This document shows positions 53,984 through 62,940 of a stretch of 64,000 nt of DNA, piece by piece (position 1 is the first letter of the stretch; each line of letters starts with the position of its first letter). The position numbers were made by a program, and so were the translations under genes. This DNA is from Marilutibacter chinensis (GTDB lineage Bacteria; Pseudomonadota; Gammaproteobacteria; Xanthomonadales; Xanthomonadaceae): contig NZ_JAKJPO010000003.1 of the NCBI RefSeq assembly GCF_021725675.1, forward strand, positions 434,001 to 498,000, read 5' to 3'. The notes beneath the pieces are model-generated. The model made no database searches. It was not told the origin of the DNA and worked only from the letters and a program-made list of their open reading frames with translations.

Positions 53984-54020
53984 TACATCACATGTAATTT
54001 CTTGCTGAGCTTACATGTGA
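53965..54020. promoter_or_regulatory. Three palindromic operators at 23-bp spacing
   Basis: TCACATGTGA (53965-53974), TCACATGTAA (53988-53997) and TTACATGTGA (54011-54020) are near-identical 10-bp palindromes with centres exactly 23 bp apart. The first lies inside the promoter spacer, the second just upstream of the -35, the third further out. A repressor or regulator that binds cooperatively is implied. The regulator is not known. Confidence 0.65.
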
Positions 54021-54100
54021 GCCATGGGCGCAGCCCGGGGCGCGGGAGACCCCAGGGACATCAGCGGATTGGTATCCGGGAGCGACGAAGAAGCAGGGGG

Positions 54101-54346
54101 TCAGGCCGGAATTCCGTGCCGGCGACGGGCTTCGCCGATGCGCGTCGCGACGTCGGCGGCGACGCCATCCCGCTCGGCGCGGGCGAAGATGTTCGCCAGC
54201 ACGCGCTTCTCGTCGTCGTCGATGGTCTCGTCCCGCAGCGCCAATTCCAGCAGCCGGTCCAGCTCCTGCAGGTCCATCCGGCCGTCGTCGGTGAAGACCT
54301 GTATCGAGGCGAGCGCGATCTCGAGGTGGCTTTGCGGGCGTGCCAT
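54101..54346 (-). CDS. Small acidic helical protein, TerB-like features
   Basis: An 81-residue protein, not firmly recognised. It is helical with DDGRMDLQELDRLLELAL and DETIDDDEKRVLANIF, spaced like TerB or EF-hand-type helices that hold acidic residues. The ATG at 54346 has AAGGA 7 bases upstream; an ATG at 54352 is too close to it. It ends just upstream of the yjfI operators on the same strand. Confidence 0.7.
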   Translation of the reverse strand: MARPQSHLEIALASIQVFTDDGRMDLQELDRLLELALRDETIDDDEKRVLANIFARAERDGVAADVATRIGEARRRHGIPA

Positions 54347-54422
54347 GCGCATGTCCTTATGTCGGGTGTCGGAGGACCGGCAGCTTAACCCCATCGCCAC
54401 CGCATGGGCATTCGACATCGGC

Positions 54423-54890
54423 TCATCCGGCCGCGCCGGCCAGGGCGACCAGCGCGCGCCCCTGCGCGATCGTGCCCCCGGCGTGCTCGATCCGGAATGC
54501 GTACAGCTGGCCGGCGGCTGTATCCGCGATCCGCACGGCCTCGCCGATCAGCGGCTCGGCGAGATCGTCGATGCGGGCGACCTCCAGCTCCACAGCGCGC
54601 AGCGCGACCAGCAGGCCCGCGCGCGGTCGCCGGCCGTCGCCGTGGGCGAGCAGGCCGCCATGCACCGCCATCGCCTGGGCCCCGTACTCGCACAGATGCA
54701 CGGAGGCGAGCCGGCCGCGATGCCGCAGCGGATGGCCGGCGTCGCGATGGCTGTCGGCCTGCAGGCGGATGCGCTGTGCGTCCCAGTCCAGCACCGCATC
54801 CCACAGACACATGGCACCCTGATGCGGAACCCTGGCAAGGATGCCGGCGCGGTCGAGCGCCACGCCCGCGCTGTCGGCCCGCACGCTCAT
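54423..54890 (-). CDS. Aryl-polyene/xanthomonadin hotdog dehydratase-like protein (ApeP type)
   Basis: A 155-residue hotdog-fold protein thought to act as 3-hydroxyacyl-ACP dehydratase in polyene elongation. ILARVPHQGAMCLWDAVLDW near the start and LASVHLCEYGAQAMAVHGGL in the middle are typical of the ApeP group. The ATG overlaps the exporter stop (ATGA). Last pigment gene seen on this arm. Confidence 0.82.
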   Translation of the reverse strand: MSVRADSAGVALDRAGILARVPHQGAMCLWDAVLDWDAQRIRLQADSHRDAGHPLRHRGRLASVHLCEYGAQAMAVHGGLLAHGDGRRPRAGLLVALRAVELEVARIDDLAEPLIGEAVRIADTAAGQLYAFRIEHAGGTIAQGRALVALAGAAG

Positions 54891-57217
54891 GCCTGTGCCG
54901 CCGGCCGTCGCGCGATCAACAACGCAAGCAGCACGTTGAACAGCACGCCGAGGGCGACGGTACCGCCAATCGCGCGCAGGACCGGTATCTGGGACAACGC
55001 GAGCAGCGCGAACACCAGCAGGGTCGAGATCGCGCAGACGATCACCGCATGCAGAGTGCGGCGCTGCTCCGCGCGACCTTCGCCGGCATGGTCGAAGAAC
55101 AGCGCGTAGTCCAGGCCGAGCCCGGCCGCCAGCATCAGCGCGACCAGGTGGAACAGGTTCAGCTCGACACCGAGGCCGCGCAGCACCGCCAGCACCAGCG
55201 CGGTGGCGAGCAGCATCGGCGCCAGCACCCGAGCGGTCCGGCGCACGTTGCGCAGCATCGCGTAGACCCCGCCGGCAAGCAGCAGCACCGCCAGCGCCAA
55301 CGCCCACAGCACCCGCGCGCGATACTCGGCGACCAGCGATTCCGACGCCTGCTTGAGATCGAGCAACTGCACGTCGTTCGCCTGCGCGACCTGGGCGACC
55401 ACGGCCGGGTCGGCAAGCCCGCTGAGCGATACCAGCGCGGTCGCGCGCCCGTCGCCGGCCATCAGCAGCCCGCCGACGGTCGCCTCCAGCGGCGTGCCGG
55501 CGAGATCGGCAGGCCGCAGAGGCGCCGCCGCGCGTGCGCGCTGAACGTCGTCGACGAAGCCGTCGAACGCATCGGCGCGGAACGGGCCGCCGGCAAGCGC
55601 GGCAGCGAGTTCGGTGCGCAGGGCCGCGCGATCGGGCAGGCGCGCCTGGCGTGCGCGCTGGGTCGCGATGCTCGGCAGGTAGCGCGCAGCCATGTCGTAG
55701 CCGGCGAGCACGTGACTGCCGCGCAGCGCGTCGAGCGCGGGGCGCAGCCGCTCGGATCGCTGCAGCACGCTCTCGGCGTCGGCGCCCTGGATCGCGATCA
55801 GGTAGCGCACATCGGGTGCGCCCAGCGCCTCGCGCAGTTGCACGTCACGGGCCAACGCATCCTCCGGCACCGGGGTCAGGCGGGCGAGATCGTTCTGCCA
55901 CAACGCGCCGGGTACGAACACGATCACCGCGACCGCGACCGCGGCGATGCCCAGCACCACCGGCGCCGCCAGCCGCGGCAGGCGTTCGATCGCCGCATGC
56001 ATGCGCACCACCGAGGACCTTCCGGCGATGTCGTCCCGGGGCGGCGCCAGCAGCGCCGGCAACAGGAAGCGCGTCGTCAGCGCCGCCGTGGCCAGGCCGA
56101 CGACGGTGAATACCGCAAGCTGGCGCAGTCCGTCGACGCCGGACACGAAGAAGGTCAGGTAGGCCAGGCAGGTCGACGCCACGCCGGTCGCCAGCGTGCG
56201 CCATATCAGCCGCGCGCTCTCGCGCGGCGGCACGCCCGGCTGCAGGTGACTGAACAGATGGATCGGGTAGTCGGCAGCGATCCCGATCAGGGTGAAACCG
56301 AACGCGAGGGTGATCCCGTGCACGCCATCGGCCGCGAACAGGGCTGCGACCGCAGCCAGCCCGAGCAGACCGGCACTGGCCACCGGCAGCGCGGCCAGCA
56401 GCGGCGCCTGCCAGCGGCGATAGGCCAGCAGCAGCATCACCGCGAAACCGGCTCCGCCGAGGCTTCCGAACAGGGTCGCCTCGCGGCGCGTGCGGCCGCC
56501 GATCTGCTCGGAGAACGCGCCCGGCCCGGTCACCGTGAGCCGTGCGTCGCCGGCACCGCGGGTGCGCTCGAAGGCGTCGCGGATCGCGGCCAATGCCGCC
56601 TGCTGCCCGCTCGGGTCGAATCCGGCGGCATGGGTTTCCAGCAGCATCAGCGCTTCGTGCCCTTCGCGATCGAACCAGACGCCGTGGCGCTTTTGCGGCG
56701 CTTCGGCCGGCTGCCAGGCCTCGGCGAGCCTGAGCGTCTCCAGGGTCGGATCACGCCCCAGCAGCGGCTCGACCAGCTCGGCCGCCGGCGAACCCAGGTC
56801 CTGCACGCGCTGATCGAGCGCATCGGCGAGGAGGTGACGGTCGAGGTCGTGATCGTCGACGGTGTCCGACAGCAGATAGCGGTACGGACGCAGCCGCTCC
56901 GGCACCGCTTCCAGGCCGCCGTCGTCGCCATTGGCGACGATCGCGAACCGGCCGCTGTCGCGCAGCAGCGTCCGCATGCGGGCGGACTGTCGCGCCAGCG
57001 TCGCGGGCGTGTCGCCGCTCAGCGCAACCAGCAGCAGGCGTGCACCCGGCCCTTCGCCGAGCTCCTCGATCAGCAGCTTCTGCGCCGGCGTGCGCGCGGT
57101 CGGCATGAACCGCCGCAGGTCGCCGCTGAGCTCGAGATGAGCTCCGATCCAGACGGCCGCGCCGACCAGCACGGCCGCCCACAGCGCGGCGAGCAGCAGG
57201 CGCGACGCCGGCTTCAT
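54887..57217 (-). CDS. MMPL/RND-type exporter of the xanthomonadin cluster
   Basis: A 776-residue inner-membrane transporter with two halves, each one helix, a large periplasmic domain and five helices. Sterol-sensing/MMPL motifs appear in GITLAFGFTLIGIAADYPIHLF and LMLAAGLGLDYALFFDHAGE. In pigment clusters these are thought to move the aryl polyene to the outer membrane. ATGA overlaps with both neighbours. Confidence 0.9.
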   Translation of the reverse strand: MKPASRLLLAALWAAVLVGAAVWIGAHLELSGDLRRFMPTARTPAQKLLIEELGEGPGARLLLVALSGDTPATLARQSARMRTLLRDSGRFAIVANGDDGGLEAVPERLRPYRYLLSDTVDDHDLDRHLLADALDQRVQDLGSPAAELVEPLLGRDPTLETLRLAEAWQPAEAPQKRHGVWFDREGHEALMLLETHAAGFDPSGQQAALAAIRDAFERTRGAGDARLTVTGPGAFSEQIGGRTRREATLFGSLGGAGFAVMLLLAYRRWQAPLLAALPVASAGLLGLAAVAALFAADGVHGITLAFGFTLIGIAADYPIHLFSHLQPGVPPRESARLIWRTLATGVASTCLAYLTFFVSGVDGLRQLAVFTVVGLATAALTTRFLLPALLAPPRDDIAGRSSVVRMHAAIERLPRLAAPVVLGIAAVAVAVIVFVPGALWQNDLARLTPVPEDALARDVQLREALGAPDVRYLIAIQGADAESVLQRSERLRPALDALRGSHVLAGYDMAARYLPSIATQRARQARLPDRAALRTELAAALAGGPFRADAFDGFVDDVQRARAAAPLRPADLAGTPLEATVGGLLMAGDGRATALVSLSGLADPAVVAQVAQANDVQLLDLKQASESLVAEYRARVLWALALAVLLLAGGVYAMLRNVRRTARVLAPMLLATALVLAVLRGLGVELNLFHLVALMLAAGLGLDYALFFDHAGEGRAEQRRTLHAVIVCAISTLLVFALLALSQIPVLRAIGGTVALGVLFNVLLALLIARRPAAQA

Positions 57218-57924
57218 CGGCTTCCGCCCCACTCGCCGCGGGACCGGTCGGTTTCTCCGTGGCACAGCGCCTGCAGCGTGGCCGGATCGTCGACACCTTC
57301 GGCATCGGCCACCGCACCGGCCAGCAGGCTGCGTTGCTCGCGTCCGTCGACGGGCGCGCTCTCGATGCAGCGCAGCTCGGCGCCACGGCCGTGCAGCGTG
57401 ACCGCAGCCACACGCCCGGCAAGTGCGGCATCGCGTGGCGTCAGGACCAGGGCCCAGTCGCGGCGGCTGCCGTCGACCTCGATCCGGTAATGCCGCTCCA
57501 GCCTCGCGCGATCGCCGGCGAGCAGGGCCCCGAAGCTGGCCTGCAACGCGGCCAGCTCGGGCGCGCGCGACATCGCGAAGCTGCGCGGCGCGCGGCCGGC
57601 ACGCTCGATCCGGACCATGCCGTTGGCGATCGTGGTGGTCTCCCGATAGGGCGAATTCACCTGTCGGACCAGGCTGTCGCCGGCCTCGCGGCGGTACTCG
57701 CCGAGAATCCGCAGCGGTTCCTTCAGCAGCGCGGAGTCGCGCAGCTCGAGGAAAGGCGTCCGTGCCGGCGCCGGCCGCGCGATCCTCGCCAGCACCCAGT
57801 CGGCGTCGGCGGGAGCGCCGACGACGTCGCTGCCGTCTCCGCCGCGCTCAGGAGGGGCGGCGTGCAGCGGTGGCGCCGCCAGAGCCGCCAGGATCAGCGC
57901 CTGCAGCATCGCGCGGATGGGCAT
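57214..57924 (-). CDS. LolA-like periplasmic carrier of the xanthomonadin cluster
   Basis: A 236-residue exported protein: signal MPIRAMLQALILAALAAPPL ending LHA-AP, then a LolA-type beta domain (ILGEYRREAGDSLVRQVNSP, RHYRIEVDGSRRDWALVLTP). With the MMPL exporter it probably carries the pigment lipid across the periplasm. Start at 57924 overlaps the acyltransferase gene by 77 bases; ATG 57909 is the alternative. Confidence 0.82.
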   Translation of the reverse strand: MPIRAMLQALILAALAAPPLHAAPPERGGDGSDVVGAPADADWVLARIARPAPARTPFLELRDSALLKEPLRILGEYRREAGDSLVRQVNSPYRETTTIANGMVRIERAGRAPRSFAMSRAPELAALQASFGALLAGDRARLERHYRIEVDGSRRDWALVLTPRDAALAGRVAAVTLHGRGAELRCIESAPVDGREQRSLLAGAVADAEGVDDPATLQALCHGETDRSRGEWGGSR

Positions 57925-58885
57925 CGCCCTGCGGCGGCCCGGTTCGATTCGCAACGGATCGCGCATCATCGTCCTGCCAGAAGTCATAGAAGTTGAACCA
58001 GTTGTACGGGGCGTCGAGCACCCGCGCCTGCAGCCTCCCGGCATAACGCCGTATCCAGGTCGGCAGCACCCTTGCACGCTCGGCGCGCGGCACCGCCGGG
58101 GCGTCCTCGAACGCTTCGAACACGAGGTCGTAGCGGTTGCCGCCACGGAACAGCCCGAACGCGAGCACCACCGGCCGGCCCAGCACCGCCGCGATCGCCC
58201 AGGGCGCGGTCGGAAACCCGGCCTGACCGCCGAGGAAAGGTGCGTGCCGGACCGGCTCGCCGGGACGCGCACGATCGGCCAGCACCGCGACCAGTGCGTT
58301 CTCCTCGAGCGCCTCCCGGATCGCCAGCACGATCGCCGGTCCGTCCTGGCCGGCATCGATCACGCGCCGGGCCAGCTCGGGGTTCAGCGCATCCAGCACC
58401 TCGACGATCGCCGGATTGTGGCGCTTGTCCAGCACCACCCGCACCTGCACGTCCGGGCGCGACGCGGCCAGCGCGCGCAGCGCGTCGAAGCTGCCGAGGT
58501 GGGCGCCGAACAGCAGTGCGCCCGTCCCGCGTGCCAGATGGCCCTCCAGCACGTCCAGCCCCTCGACCCGGATGTCGTAGCGCTGGCGCTGCCCGCCGAG
58601 CAGGAACACCCGGTCCAGGATCGTGCTGGCGAAGGTATGGATGTGCCGGGCCACGTCCCACAGCCGCGCGGGCCGGCCGAGCACGCGGTCGAGATATGCA
58701 CGCGAGGCGCGCCGCTCCGGTCCGCGCGTGAGCAGGAAATAGAGCGTGATCGGATACAGCAGCGCGCGCGCGGGAGCGCGGCCGCCACGCCGCGCGATCG
58801 TGCTGATCAGCCAGAGCGCGAAGCGGCCACCGCCCTCGGGACGCCGGGTCCAGTCGCCGCCGCGCGGGGAGTGGTCCGCGCTCAT
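57848..58885 (-). CDS. LpxL/HtrB-type acyltransferase of the xanthomonadin cluster
   Basis: A 345-residue membrane acyltransferase with the lauroyl-transferase layout: one N-terminal helix and a GAHLGSFDALRAL active-site block (HX4D), later VAVLADRARPG and GFPTAPWAIAA. Probably joins the polyene acid to a lipid head. The last 35 residues, Gly/Ala-rich, overlap the next gene. ATGA overlap with the hotdog gene upstream. Confidence 0.86.
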   Translation of the reverse strand: MSADHSPRGGDWTRRPEGGGRFALWLISTIARRGGRAPARALLYPITLYFLLTRGPERRASRAYLDRVLGRPARLWDVARHIHTFASTILDRVFLLGGQRQRYDIRVEGLDVLEGHLARGTGALLFGAHLGSFDALRALAASRPDVQVRVVLDKRHNPAIVEVLDALNPELARRVIDAGQDGPAIVLAIREALEENALVAVLADRARPGEPVRHAPFLGGQAGFPTAPWAIAAVLGRPVVLAFGLFRGGNRYDLVFEAFEDAPAVPRAERARVLPTWIRRYAGRLQARVLDAPYNWFNFYDFWQDDDARSVANRTGPPQGDAHPRDAAGADPGGSGGATAARRPS

Positions 58886-59172
58886 GCCGCCGACAGCTCG
58901 CCGCTGGCCAGCACGACCCCGTCGCGCAGGATCCGGAAACGCCATCCCGGGCGGCCGTCGGGCAGCGGCTGCAGCTCGATCCGTGCCTTGTCGCCCGGCA
59001 ACAGCGGCTGCAGGAATTTCACCTGCGGCCAGCGCCACCGGGCGTCGGCCGGGCCGCCGGCCGCCTCCACCGCTTCGACCACGTGCTCCAGCAACACCAC
59101 CCCCGGCACCAGCGGCCGTCCCGGGAAGTGCCCGGACAGGCAGGGATGATCGGCGGCGATGCTGAATTCCAT
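58882..59172 (-). CDS. FabA/FabZ-like hotdog dehydratase (second)
   Basis: A 96-residue hotdog protein with HPCLSGHFPGRPLVPGVVLLE, the FabZ-like active-site motif (His of GHFPGRPLVPGV). The Glu side of a full FabZ site is weak, so it may be a thioesterase-like or structural partner. No clear Shine-Dalgarno. Confidence 0.8.
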   Translation of the reverse strand: MEFSIAADHPCLSGHFPGRPLVPGVVLLEHVVEAVEAAGGPADARWRWPQVKFLQPLLPGDKARIELQPLPDGRPGWRFRILRDGVVLASGELSAA

Positions 59173-59242
59173 GAGTGCGAAGGATACGGGCTGACGGCGC
59201 CGGGCAGGGCCCGCCCGCGCGGGGAAGGGGCCCACCGCGCGG

Positions 59243-59965
59243 TCAGCGACGGGCGAACAAGCCGCGCCAGAACTCCGGACCGAGCCGGCCCATCATCCCC
59301 AGAAAACCGACGAAGCTGCGATACGGACGGCGCGGGAACAGGTGCAGCCGCAGCCGATATTCGGCGATGAAGAACAGTCCGACGAAGCCGTAGTTGAGCA
59401 GGTTGGCGAACAGCGACCATTGCGCGCGGGTGACCGTGAACGGCGCCGGCAGGCCCAGTAGCGCCAACGCACCGTCGGGCACCGCGACCAGGGCCAGCAC
59501 GCCGTTGGCCAGACACAGGCCTGCCAGCACCAGCGCCCAGGCCAGGGTCAGACCACGGGTGTACCGCAGCAGGTCCGGGGCCAGCGCGGCCGGCTTGCGG
59601 TCCTCTGCGGGGGAGTCGCCGGACGCGTCCTCCAGGGCGGCGACGATCCGCGAGATCAGCGCGCCGCGCGGGTCGCCCAGACTGCGCGCGAACCACCACG
59701 CGACCAGGCCGGTGAACAGCATCGGCGGCGCCAGCAGCAGCACCCGCGGCCATACGCTGCCGTGCAGGACGGCCAGGACGGCGGCGGAACCGGCCAGCGC
59801 CAGCCAGGCTGGGAACCGCAACCGCAACAAGCCGTCGATCAGCACCACCAGCACAAGGTCGAGCAGCGCCAGCAGCGCGATTCCATCGCCGCCGCCGTGG
59901 CTCGCCCAGTGCGCCAGCCACGGATAGGCCAGCGCCAGCAGCAGGCGCGGCAGCAGACTGCTCAT
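59243..59965 (-). CDS. COG4648-type membrane protein of the pigment cluster
   Basis: A 240-residue polytopic protein of six or seven helices (LLALLDLVLVVLIDGLLRL, LTLAWALVLAGLCLANGVLAL) and an end EYRLRLHLFPRRPYRSFVGF common to this family in aryl-polyene clusters. Role unknown; probably lipid or pigment handling. Confidence 0.82.
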   Translation of the reverse strand: MSSLLPRLLLALAYPWLAHWASHGGGDGIALLALLDLVLVVLIDGLLRLRFPAWLALAGSAAVLAVLHGSVWPRVLLLAPPMLFTGLVAWWFARSLGDPRGALISRIVAALEDASGDSPAEDRKPAALAPDLLRYTRGLTLAWALVLAGLCLANGVLALVAVPDGALALLGLPAPFTVTRAQWSLFANLLNYGFVGLFFIAEYRLRLHLFPRRPYRSFVGFLGMMGRLGPEFWRGLFARR

Positions 59966-59994
59966 CGCCTCCGGATCCGGTCGCCCGCGATTTC

Positions 59995-60264
59995 TCAGGC
60001 CGCCTTGCGCTGCTCGATGTGCGCGGCCAGCGACCGCAGCGAGGCGAACACGCGGCGGTTCTCGTCGCTGTCCGACCGCAGCTGGACTCCGTAGCGCTTG
60101 GAGATCGCCAGCGCCAGCTCCAGCGCGTCGATCGAATCCAGTCCCAGCCCTTCACCGAACAGCGGAGCCTCGGGCGCGATCGAGTCGGCGGCGATGCCTT
60201 CGAGATTCAGGCTTTCGACCAGCAGCTCGGCCAGTTCGCGTTCGGCGGCGGTTTGTTCAGACAT
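59995..60264 (-). CDS. Acyl carrier protein of the xanthomonadin cluster
   Basis: An 89-residue ACP; the phosphopantetheine Ser is S44 in GLGLDSIDALEL. Helices I and III fit. It should carry the growing aryl polyene. First gene of the minus-strand arm, with 160 bases to the divergent halogenase gene. Confidence 0.92.
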   Translation of the reverse strand: MSEQTAAERELAELLVESLNLEGIAADSIAPEAPLFGEGLGLDSIDALELALAISKRYGVQLRSDSDENRRVFASLRSLAAHIEQRKAA

Positions 60265-60424
60265 CGGACGTCCATCGGAGCAGTGAGACAGGGGACGCAA
60301 CGATCCGCGATCGGGGGGCGCGGCGCAAGCCGCAGCGGCTGCGCCCGCGTTCAGCCAGGCACCGCCGCCGCCCGAGGGCCGGGCCATGCACGACCACGGC
60401 GCGGCCGGCCGCTATCATGGCGCG

Positions 60425-61921
60425 ATGACCGACGACGCCACCGCGGACGCCGCCAGCGGCCCGCCGCCCACCTCCGTATCGAGCCCGCAGCGCCCCGCCC
60501 ATGCCGCGGAACGCTGCGACGTGCTGGTGATCGGCGGCGGACCGGCCGGCAGCACCGCGGCGACCCTGCTGGCCCGCAGCGGCTGGCGGGTCGTCCAGCT
60601 GGAGAAGGACGCGCATCCGCGCTTCCACATCGGCGAGTCGCTGCTGCCGATGAACCTGCCGATCCTCGAGCGGCTCGGCGTGCTCGAGCAGGTCCGGGCG
60701 ATCGCCACCCACAAGCCGGGCGCGGAATTCCCGCTCAGCGGCCGCGGCATCGACGGCACCGAACGCGCGAACGACTACAACACGTTCCGTTTCGCCCGCG
60801 CGCTCGACCCGAAGTTCGGCTACGCCTTCCAGGTCCGGCGCGAGGAGTTCGACGCGTTGCTGTTCGCGCATGCCCGCGACAGCGGCGTCGACGCACGCGA
60901 ACGGGTGCGGGTCGAACGGGTCGAGTTCGGCACCGACGGCCGGCCAGCGCGGGTACATGCGCGCGATGCCAACGGACGCGCACAGGCGTTCGAGCCCCGC
61001 TACCTGGTCGATGCCAGCGGCCGCGACACCGTGCTCGGCCGCCAGCTCAAGCTCAAGCGCAAGAACGAGAAGCACCAGTCGGCGGCGATCTTCAGCCATT
61101 TCCGCGGCGTCGAGCGCCGGCCTGGCGAGGATGCCGGCAACATCACCGTGCAACGTTTCGAGCACGGCTGGATGTGGCTGATCCCGCTGCCCGGCGAGGT
61201 GATGAGCGTCGGCGCCGTGTGCTTCCCCGAGTACCTTAAGCAGCGCCGCGGCGACGCCGGGGCGTTCCTGATGAAGACCCTGATGTCGCAGCCGCAGGTC
61301 GCCGCGCGCATGCATGCGGCCAGTCGTGTCGGCGAGGTCCACGTCACCGGCAACTATTCCTATACCTGCGATCGCATGACCGGCCCGGGCTGGGTGATGG
61401 TCGGCGACGCCTATGCCTTCGTCGATCCGGTGTTCTCCTCCGGCGTATACCTGGGCATGAACAGCGCCGAGCAGGCGGCCGAGGTCGTCGATGGCAGCCT
61501 GCGCGAACCGCTCCGCGAACACGCACTGCAGCGGGCGATGGAGACACGCCTCGGGCGCGGCCTGCGCCACTTCCAGTGGTTCATCTATCGCTTCAATACG
61601 CCGGTGATGCGTCATCTGTTCAACCATCCGCGCAACACCTGGCAGGTCGAGCAGGCGGTGATCTCGATGCTGGCCGGCGACGTGTTCGACAACCCGGCCG
61701 TGGTCCGGCGCCTGCGGGTGTTCCGCTGGATCTACGCACTGACCGCGCTGCGGCTGGCGCCGGCGGCGCTGCGCGGCTGGCGTCAGCGTCGGCGGCAGGC
61801 ACAGGTGCGCTACGACGGCGGCGAGACCCTGCACCAGGCCGCACCGCTGGCCGACGACGCGCCGCATGCGTCGCAACCATCACGGCCCCTGGCCACGAGC
61901 GAAGCCGAGGCACGGCAGTGA
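60425..61921 (+). CDS. Halogenase-like FAD-dependent oxidoreductase of the xanthomonadin cluster
   Basis: A 498-residue flavoprotein of the tryptophan-halogenase-like group. The FAD site is DVLVIGGGPAGSTAATLLA at about 40, followed by LEKDAHPRFHIGESLLP and GWVMVGDAYAFVDPVFSSG. Xanthomonadins carry bromine, and this gene is the natural candidate, though homologues in non-halogenated pigments also exist. ATG 60425 is nearest the FAD site of several. Confidence 0.88.
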   Translation: MTDDATADAASGPPPTSVSSPQRPAHAAERCDVLVIGGGPAGSTAATLLARSGWRVVQLEKDAHPRFHIGESLLPMNLPILERLGVLEQVRAIATHKPGAEFPLSGRGIDGTERANDYNTFRFARALDPKFGYAFQVRREEFDALLFAHARDSGVDARERVRVERVEFGTDGRPARVHARDANGRAQAFEPRYLVDASGRDTVLGRQLKLKRKNEKHQSAAIFSHFRGVERRPGEDAGNITVQRFEHGWMWLIPLPGEVMSVGAVCFPEYLKQRRGDAGAFLMKTLMSQPQVAARMHAASRVGEVHVTGNYSYTCDRMTGPGWVMVGDAYAFVDPVFSSGVYLGMNSAEQAAEVVDGSLREPLREHALQRAMETRLGRGLRHFQWFIYRFNTPVMRHLFNHPRNTWQVEQAVISMLAGDVFDNPAVVRRLRVFRWIYALTALRLAPAALRGWRQRRRQAQVRYDGGETLHQAAPLADDAPHASQPSRPLATSEAEARQ

Positions 61922-62940
61922 GCGCGCGCCCCGCCTTCGACAACGTGCCGCCACGGCTGACGATCGACTATGTCGACGCACCGCTGGCCCGGCTTCTCGA
62001 TGAGCCGACCGTGCTGGCGGTGCTCGGTTTCGGTGCAGGAGCGCCGGCCAGCGATGATCCGCGCTACCTGCGCCTGGGCCTGCAACCGCACGGTGCGGCG
62101 CCGCTGGAGGTCTGGCGGACGGGCGGAACGGTCACCCACGGGCGCGAGGACGGCATCGGCTGGGCGAAGGACGGCAGCCTGCTGTTCGGCGCGATCGAGA
62201 TCGAAGAAGCCGCCCTCGCCGACGGCGACACCGACGTGGAGACGGCGGCCGACCGCGCCTACCGGCAACTGGAAACCCTCATCCACGCCCATGGCTATCC
62301 GCACCTGCTGCGGACCTGGAACTACATCGCCGACATCACCGACGGCAGCGGCGACGACGAGCGCTACCGGCGCTTCTGCATCGGCCGCGCGCATGGCATC
62401 ACGGCGAGCGCAGGCGAGATCCGCCCCGGCACCCTGCCCGCCGCGACCGCGATCGGACGCAGCGACGGCGTGCGCCGCCTGCAGGTCTACTGGCTGGCCG
62501 CCCGCCGCCCCGGCACTCCGCTGGAGAACCCGCGCCAGGTCAGCGCCTGGCGCTATCCACGCCAGTACGGGCCGCAGCCGCCAAGCTTTGCCCGCGCGAT
62601 GCTGCCGCCAGCCGGTGCGGCGATGCCGCTGATGCTGTCGGGTACCGCCGCGGTGGTCGGACACCAGACCCGCCATGCCGACTCGGTCGCCGACCAGGTC
62701 GCGGAGACACTGGCCAATTTCGACAGCCTGCTCGCGACCGCGCGGACCCACCGGCCGGCACTGCCACCGCGCTTCGGCACCGGCAGCCGGCTCAAGGTCT
62801 ACGTGCGCGACCACGACGCGATCGCCGAGGTCGAGCGTCTGCTCGCCGAGCGGCTCGGCCCGGACGTGCCACGGATCGTGCTGCACGCTGCGATCTGCCG
62901 GCGCGACCTGCGGATGGAGATCGACGGGGTACATGGGTGA
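61918..62940 (+). CDS. xanB2: Chorismatase XanB2 (3-/4-hydroxybenzoate synthase)
   Basis: Converts chorismate to 3-hydroxybenzoate (pigment starter) and 4-hydroxybenzoate (ubiquinone). The 340-residue protein has RLTIDYVDAPLARLL, the YRQLETLIHAHGYPHLLRTW segment and YRRFCIGRAHG, as in XanB2 and other chorismatases. GTG start overlapping the upstream stop (GTGA). Confidence 0.92.
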   Translation: MSARPAFDNVPPRLTIDYVDAPLARLLDEPTVLAVLGFGAGAPASDDPRYLRLGLQPHGAAPLEVWRTGGTVTHGREDGIGWAKDGSLLFGAIEIEEAALADGDTDVETAADRAYRQLETLIHAHGYPHLLRTWNYIADITDGSGDDERYRRFCIGRAHGITASAGEIRPGTLPAATAIGRSDGVRRLQVYWLAARRPGTPLENPRQVSAWRYPRQYGPQPPSFARAMLPPAGAAMPLMLSGTAAVVGHQTRHADSVADQVAETLANFDSLLATARTHRPALPPRFGTGSRLKVYVRDHDAIAEVERLLAERLGPDVPRIVLHAAICRRDLRMEIDGVHG

